DNA from: Melioribacteraceae bacterium
GTDB lineage: Bacteria > Bacteroidota > Ignavibacteria > Ignavibacteriales > Melioribacteraceae
Length of the DNA stretch: 35,203 nucleotides
Assembly (NCBI GenBank): GCA_026983795.1
Contig: JALSTI010000250.1
Span: forward strand, 1 to 35,203
Direction: 5' to 3'
Part shown: positions 33,598-35,203 of the stretch, in pieces
Position numbering within the stretch: the first letter of the stretch is position 1
Layout of the letters: every line of letters begins with the position of its first letter
The notes under the pieces: model-generated
Database searches by the model: none
Told to the model about the DNA's origin: nothing
The model's input: the letters and a program-made list of their open reading frames with translations, nothing else
Program-made: the position numbers and the translations under genes

Positions 33598-34569
33598 ATG
33601 CGAAAAACAGCGATTGTTTTACTTAATTTAGGCGGACCCGATTCACTTGATGCCATTGAACCTTTTTTGATGAACCTCTTTAGTGATAAAGATATTTTTA
33701 AAATTCCTGTCGGTCAAAAACTATTTGCAAAAATAATCTCTAACCGCCGTGCACCCAAAGTTCAAAAGCAATATGAACTAATAGGAGGTAAATCCCCAAT
33801 CAACGATTGGACTGAAAAACAAAGGTCTATGTTAGAAAATGAACTAAGGGAATTTAATCCTAACATAGATGTTTATACTGCAATGCGCTATTGGAATCCT
33901 TTAACAAAAGAAACAGCCGGACAAATTGCGAACCGGAATTATGAAAAAATATTGTTGTTACCGCTTTACCCTCATTACTCAATTTCTACAACAGGTTCTT
34001 CGTTTAACGAATGGAAAAGGGTTTTTCCTTCCGATACGGAAAATCATATTTTTGTAAATAATTATTACAAAAATACGTACTACATTAAAGCGATAAATAA
34101 TAGAATAGACGAAACACTTACAAGATTTCCCGAAACCGCTAACGATATTCAGTTGGTTTTTAGCGCACACGGAACGCCGGTAAGTATGGTAAATAAAGGC
34201 GATCCTTACAGTCATCAAATTAAGGAAACAATAGAGCTTGTTATGAAGAACCGGAATTTTTCTCATGAATACCATCTTTGTTTTCAGAGTAAAGTAGGAC
34301 CCGTAAAATGGCTTGAACCTTCTACCGATCAAATGATTGAAAAACTTGCAAAAGACGGTAAGAAAAATTTGTTAATTATTCCTATCAGTTTTACTTCGGA
34401 TCACGTTGAAACATTATTCGAATTAAATATTGAATACAGGCACGTTGCCGATGCTTTGGATGTAAATAATTACATTGTTATGGAAGGATTAAACGATTCC
34501 GCTTTATTTATTTCGGCATTAAAAGATATTACTATTTCCACACTGAAAGGTGAAAGTACGTATTTATGA
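33598..34569 (+). CDS. hemH: Ferrochelatase
   Basis: This 323-residue enzyme inserts ferrous iron into porphyrin. Family signatures: AIVLLNLGGPDSLDAIEPFLMNLFSD at the start, RYWNPLT, LLPLYPHYSISTTGSSFNEW, the metal-binding His in LVFSAHGTPVSMVNKGDPY, CFQSKVGPVKWLEPST and the conserved Glu in ISFTSDHVETLFELNIEY. The length is normal. The conserved ferrochelatase His and Glu make porphyrin metalation the obvious role. The stop overlaps the next gene's start (ATGA at 34566-34569), so the two final steps of the pathway are translationally coupled. Confidence 0.96.
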   Translation: MRKTAIVLLNLGGPDSLDAIEPFLMNLFSDKDIFKIPVGQKLFAKIISNRRAPKVQKQYELIGGKSPINDWTEKQRSMLENELREFNPNIDVYTAMRYWNPLTKETAGQIANRNYEKILLLPLYPHYSISTTGSSFNEWKRVFPSDTENHIFVNNYYKNTYYIKAINNRIDETLTRFPETANDIQLVFSAHGTPVSMVNKGDPYSHQIKETIELVMKNRNFSHEYHLCFQSKVGPVKWLEPSTDQMIEKLAKDGKKNLLIIPISFTSDHVETLFELNIEYRHVADALDVNNYIVMEGLNDSALFISALKDITISTLKGESTYL

Positions 34570-35203
34570 AAAAGGAAAAAAATATCGTAATACTCGGTGC
34601 CGGCATTTCAGGGCTAGCCGCAGGTTTTTTACTAAAACAAAAAGGCTTTATTGTTAAAATATTGGAAAAGTCCAATCATCCCGGCGGTTCCATGATTTCC
34701 GAAAAATCGGATGGTTATTTAATAGACTATGGTCCCAACAGCGGATTGGAAACTACCCCCGTTATTAAACAATTAGTTGATGCCGTTGGATTAAAGGATG
34801 AAATGATATATGCTAATGAGGAAGGAAATAAAAGATACATTCTAAAAGATAACCGGCTTTATCCTTTACCTGCTAATCCTAAAGATTTTCTCAAAACAAA
34901 ACTTTTTTCTACGGGAGCAAAATTAAGATTATTATACGAACCGTTCGTTGGCAAATCGGATGACGGATACTACCAAAGTATTTCGGAATTTGTTAAACGT
35001 AGATTAGGCAAGGAATTTCTCGACTACGCCATCAATCCTTTTGTGGCCGGCGTTTATGCCGGAAACCCCGATAAATTAAGCGTTAAATCCGCATTCCCAA
35101 AGCTCTATAGATTGGAAGAGCTGTACGGCGGATTAATTAAGGGAATGATTAAAGGAGCTAAAGAGAGAAAACAAAGAAATGAAAAATCGAAACAAAATGC
35201 AAA
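34566..35203 (+). CDS. hemY: Protoporphyrinogen oxidase (HemY/HemG-type flavoprotein), 3' end outside window
   Basis: The frame is open from ATG 34566 to the window end, giving the first 212 residues. The start reads KNIVILGAGISGLAAGFLLKQKG, the FAD-binding GxGxxG fold. It continues ILEKSNHPGGSMISEKSDGYLIDYGPNS, YPLPANPKDFLKTKLFS, SISEFVKRRLGKEFLDYAINPFVAGVYAGNPDKLSVKSAFPKLYRLEELYGGLIKGMI, all typical of the oxygen-using protoporphyrinogen oxidase family. It oxidizes protoporphyrinogen IX for the ferrochelatase encoded just upstream (4-base overlap). Some bacteria instead use a related enzyme on the coproporphyrin route; the presence of hemN makes the protoporphyrin route more likely here. 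Confidence 0.92.
   Translation, partial: MKKEKNIVILGAGISGLAAGFLLKQKGFIVKILEKSNHPGGSMISEKSDGYLIDYGPNSGLETTPVIKQLVDAVGLKDEMIYANEEGNKRYILKDNRLYPLPANPKDFLKTKLFSTGAKLRLLYEPFVGKSDDGYYQSISEFVKRRLGKEFLDYAINPFVAGVYAGNPDKLSVKSAFPKLYRLEELYGGLIKGMIKGAKERKQRNEKSKQNA

Overview
The window is AT-rich chromosomal DNA that most likely comes from the Ignavibacteriota (the Ignavibacterium/Melioribacter side of the Bacteroidota/Chlorobiota group). The main clue is a type IX secretion (T9SS) C-terminal sorting domain of the 'QNYPNPFNPTT' kind on a secreted cytochrome. Shine-Dalgarno-like sequences precede many genes. Candidate housekeeping promoters share a TTGnnn-N17-TATnTT pattern. I see no tRNA, rRNA, CRISPR array or insertion sequence.

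Layout. (1) 1-2585: the end of an outer-membrane beta-barrel gene, then a convergent gene fusing chorismate mutase, prephenate dehydratase with ACT domain, and DAHP synthase in one chain. (2) 2836-6406: a PAS histidine kinase with a degenerate receiver, divergent from a sigma-54 activator of PAS-AAA+-Fis type. (3) 6432-14072: a seven-gene operon behind a well-spaced sigma-54 -24/-12 promoter and an upstream dyad cluster. It encodes a NifX-like protein, a Tat-exported four-cluster ferredoxin, an NrfD/HybB membrane subunit, a 13-heme cytochrome, a c-heme histidine kinase with a Cys-rich insert inside its ATPase domain, and two response regulators fused to GcvH-like domains. (4) 14092-21408: a 16-heme cytochrome fused to a cytochrome-b561-like membrane domain, two tandem tetraheme c554-like cytochromes, an outer-membrane barrel, a 14-heme cytochrome and a 7-heme lipoprotein. 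(5) 21578-24994: a second sigma-54 activator, a TPR protein and an octaheme cytochrome with the T9SS tail. (6) 25105-35203: a Cu/Zn superoxide dismutase, then the heme pathway hemX-hemA-hemC-hemD-hemE-hemN, an ATP-grasp gene on the opposite strand, hemH and the start of a protoporphyrinogen oxidase gene cut by the window edge.

How it may work together. The products between 6579 and 24994 carry about 68 c-type heme attachment motifs. Their predicted locations form a route from the quinone pool (NrfD module and b561-16-heme fusion) through the periplasm (13-heme, tetraheme and 14-heme proteins) and across the outer membrane (barrel plus heme lipoprotein, resembling porin-cytochrome conduits) to the outside (T9SS-exported octaheme protein). 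This reads as an extracellular or outer-membrane electron-transfer island, placed next to the genes that make its heme. The direction of electron flow and the terminal substrate cannot be read from the sequence.
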